Positions 6,076 through 6,112 of a stretch of 6,112 bases of DNA are shown here, piece by piece. The notes below the pieces were generated by a model. That model did not search any database, was not told the origin of the DNA, and was given only the letters and a program-made list of their open reading frames with translations. Source of the stretch: an uncultured bacterium (GTDB lineage Bacteria > Cyanobacteriota > Vampirovibrionia > Gastranaerophilales > Gastranaerophilaceae); the NCBI GenBank assembly GCA_900551965.1, contig URYF01000078.1, positions 1 through 6,112 of the forward strand, in the 5' to 3' direction. The position numbers and the translations under genes are program-made. Position 1 is the stretch's first letter. Each line of letters opens with the position of its first letter.

Positions 6076-6108
6076 AAAGAGGCGAAGTCCATCAGGCTTC
6101 GCCTCTTT
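6076..6108 (+). terminator. Strong terminator hairpin after the zinc-ribbon gene
   Basis: AAAGAGGCGAAG (6076-6087) pairs perfectly with CTTCGCCTCTTT (6097-6108), a 12-bp stem with a 9-nt loop; U-G and C-G pairs could close the loop further. The 3' side ends in TTT inside the stem and is followed by CAAT at the window edge, so the U-tract is short. The A-rich 5' side would give a U-tract on the opposite strand, so the hairpin may also end minus-strand transcription from a gene beyond the edge. Confidence 0.8.
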
Positions 6109-6112
6109 CAAT

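Noticed and set aside
1..6112. CRISPR array, tRNA, rRNA, transposase or prophage genes
   Set aside because: No regular repeat-spacer pattern, no cloverleaf or rRNA-like sequence, and no recombinase or transposase motifs were seen on either strand.

Overview
The window is AT-rich bacterial DNA with tightly packed genes, mostly good Shine-Dalgarno sites and AAA/GAA/ATT-rich codon use. The style of the unassigned proteins suggests a gut-type member of the non-photosynthetic cyanobacterial sister group (Gastranaerophilales/Vampirovibrionia). The clue is a long protein with a low-complexity N-terminus ending in an NFLGG-like motif. This assignment rests on remembered family resemblance, not a search; another low-GC bacterium is possible.

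Layout. At the left edge a 229-aa protein of unknown function is encoded on the minus strand (35-724). A 368-bp divergent intergenic region (725-1092) follows. It holds a decayed palindromic dispersed repeat (about 879-981), a 13-bp palindrome and only weak promoter candidates. From 1093 to 4199 there is a compact plus-strand cluster: yebC/pmpR, a GAF-GGDEF diguanylate cyclase with a TTG start, tsaE and tsaB. Junctions are a 2-nt gap, an 8-nt overlap and a 1-nt overlap, so these four are very likely co-transcribed and partly translationally coupled. After a 50-nt A-rich gap comes a 474-aa protein (4250-5674) with no assigned family, but with a stretch resembling an HNH (beta-beta-alpha metal) nuclease core that lacks the usual zinc cysteines. 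The last gene (5774-6052) is a small double zinc-ribbon protein. It has its own promoter, a palindrome at the predicted transcription start and a strong terminator hairpin at the right edge.

How the genes fit together. YebC acts at the ribosome or as a regulator, and TsaE and TsaB belong to the machinery that makes t6A37 in ANN-decoding tRNAs. The cluster therefore has a translation-quality theme, with a c-di-GMP synthase inserted in the middle. The cyclase keeps both active-site and product-inhibition motifs, so it should be a working, feedback-controlled enzyme. No mobile element, CRISPR array, tRNA or rRNA was found. The most notable items are the cryptic HNH-like region in the 474-aa protein, the helically phased ATTTCAA repeats plus palindrome around the zinc-ribbon promoter, and the dispersed repeat between the divergent genes.
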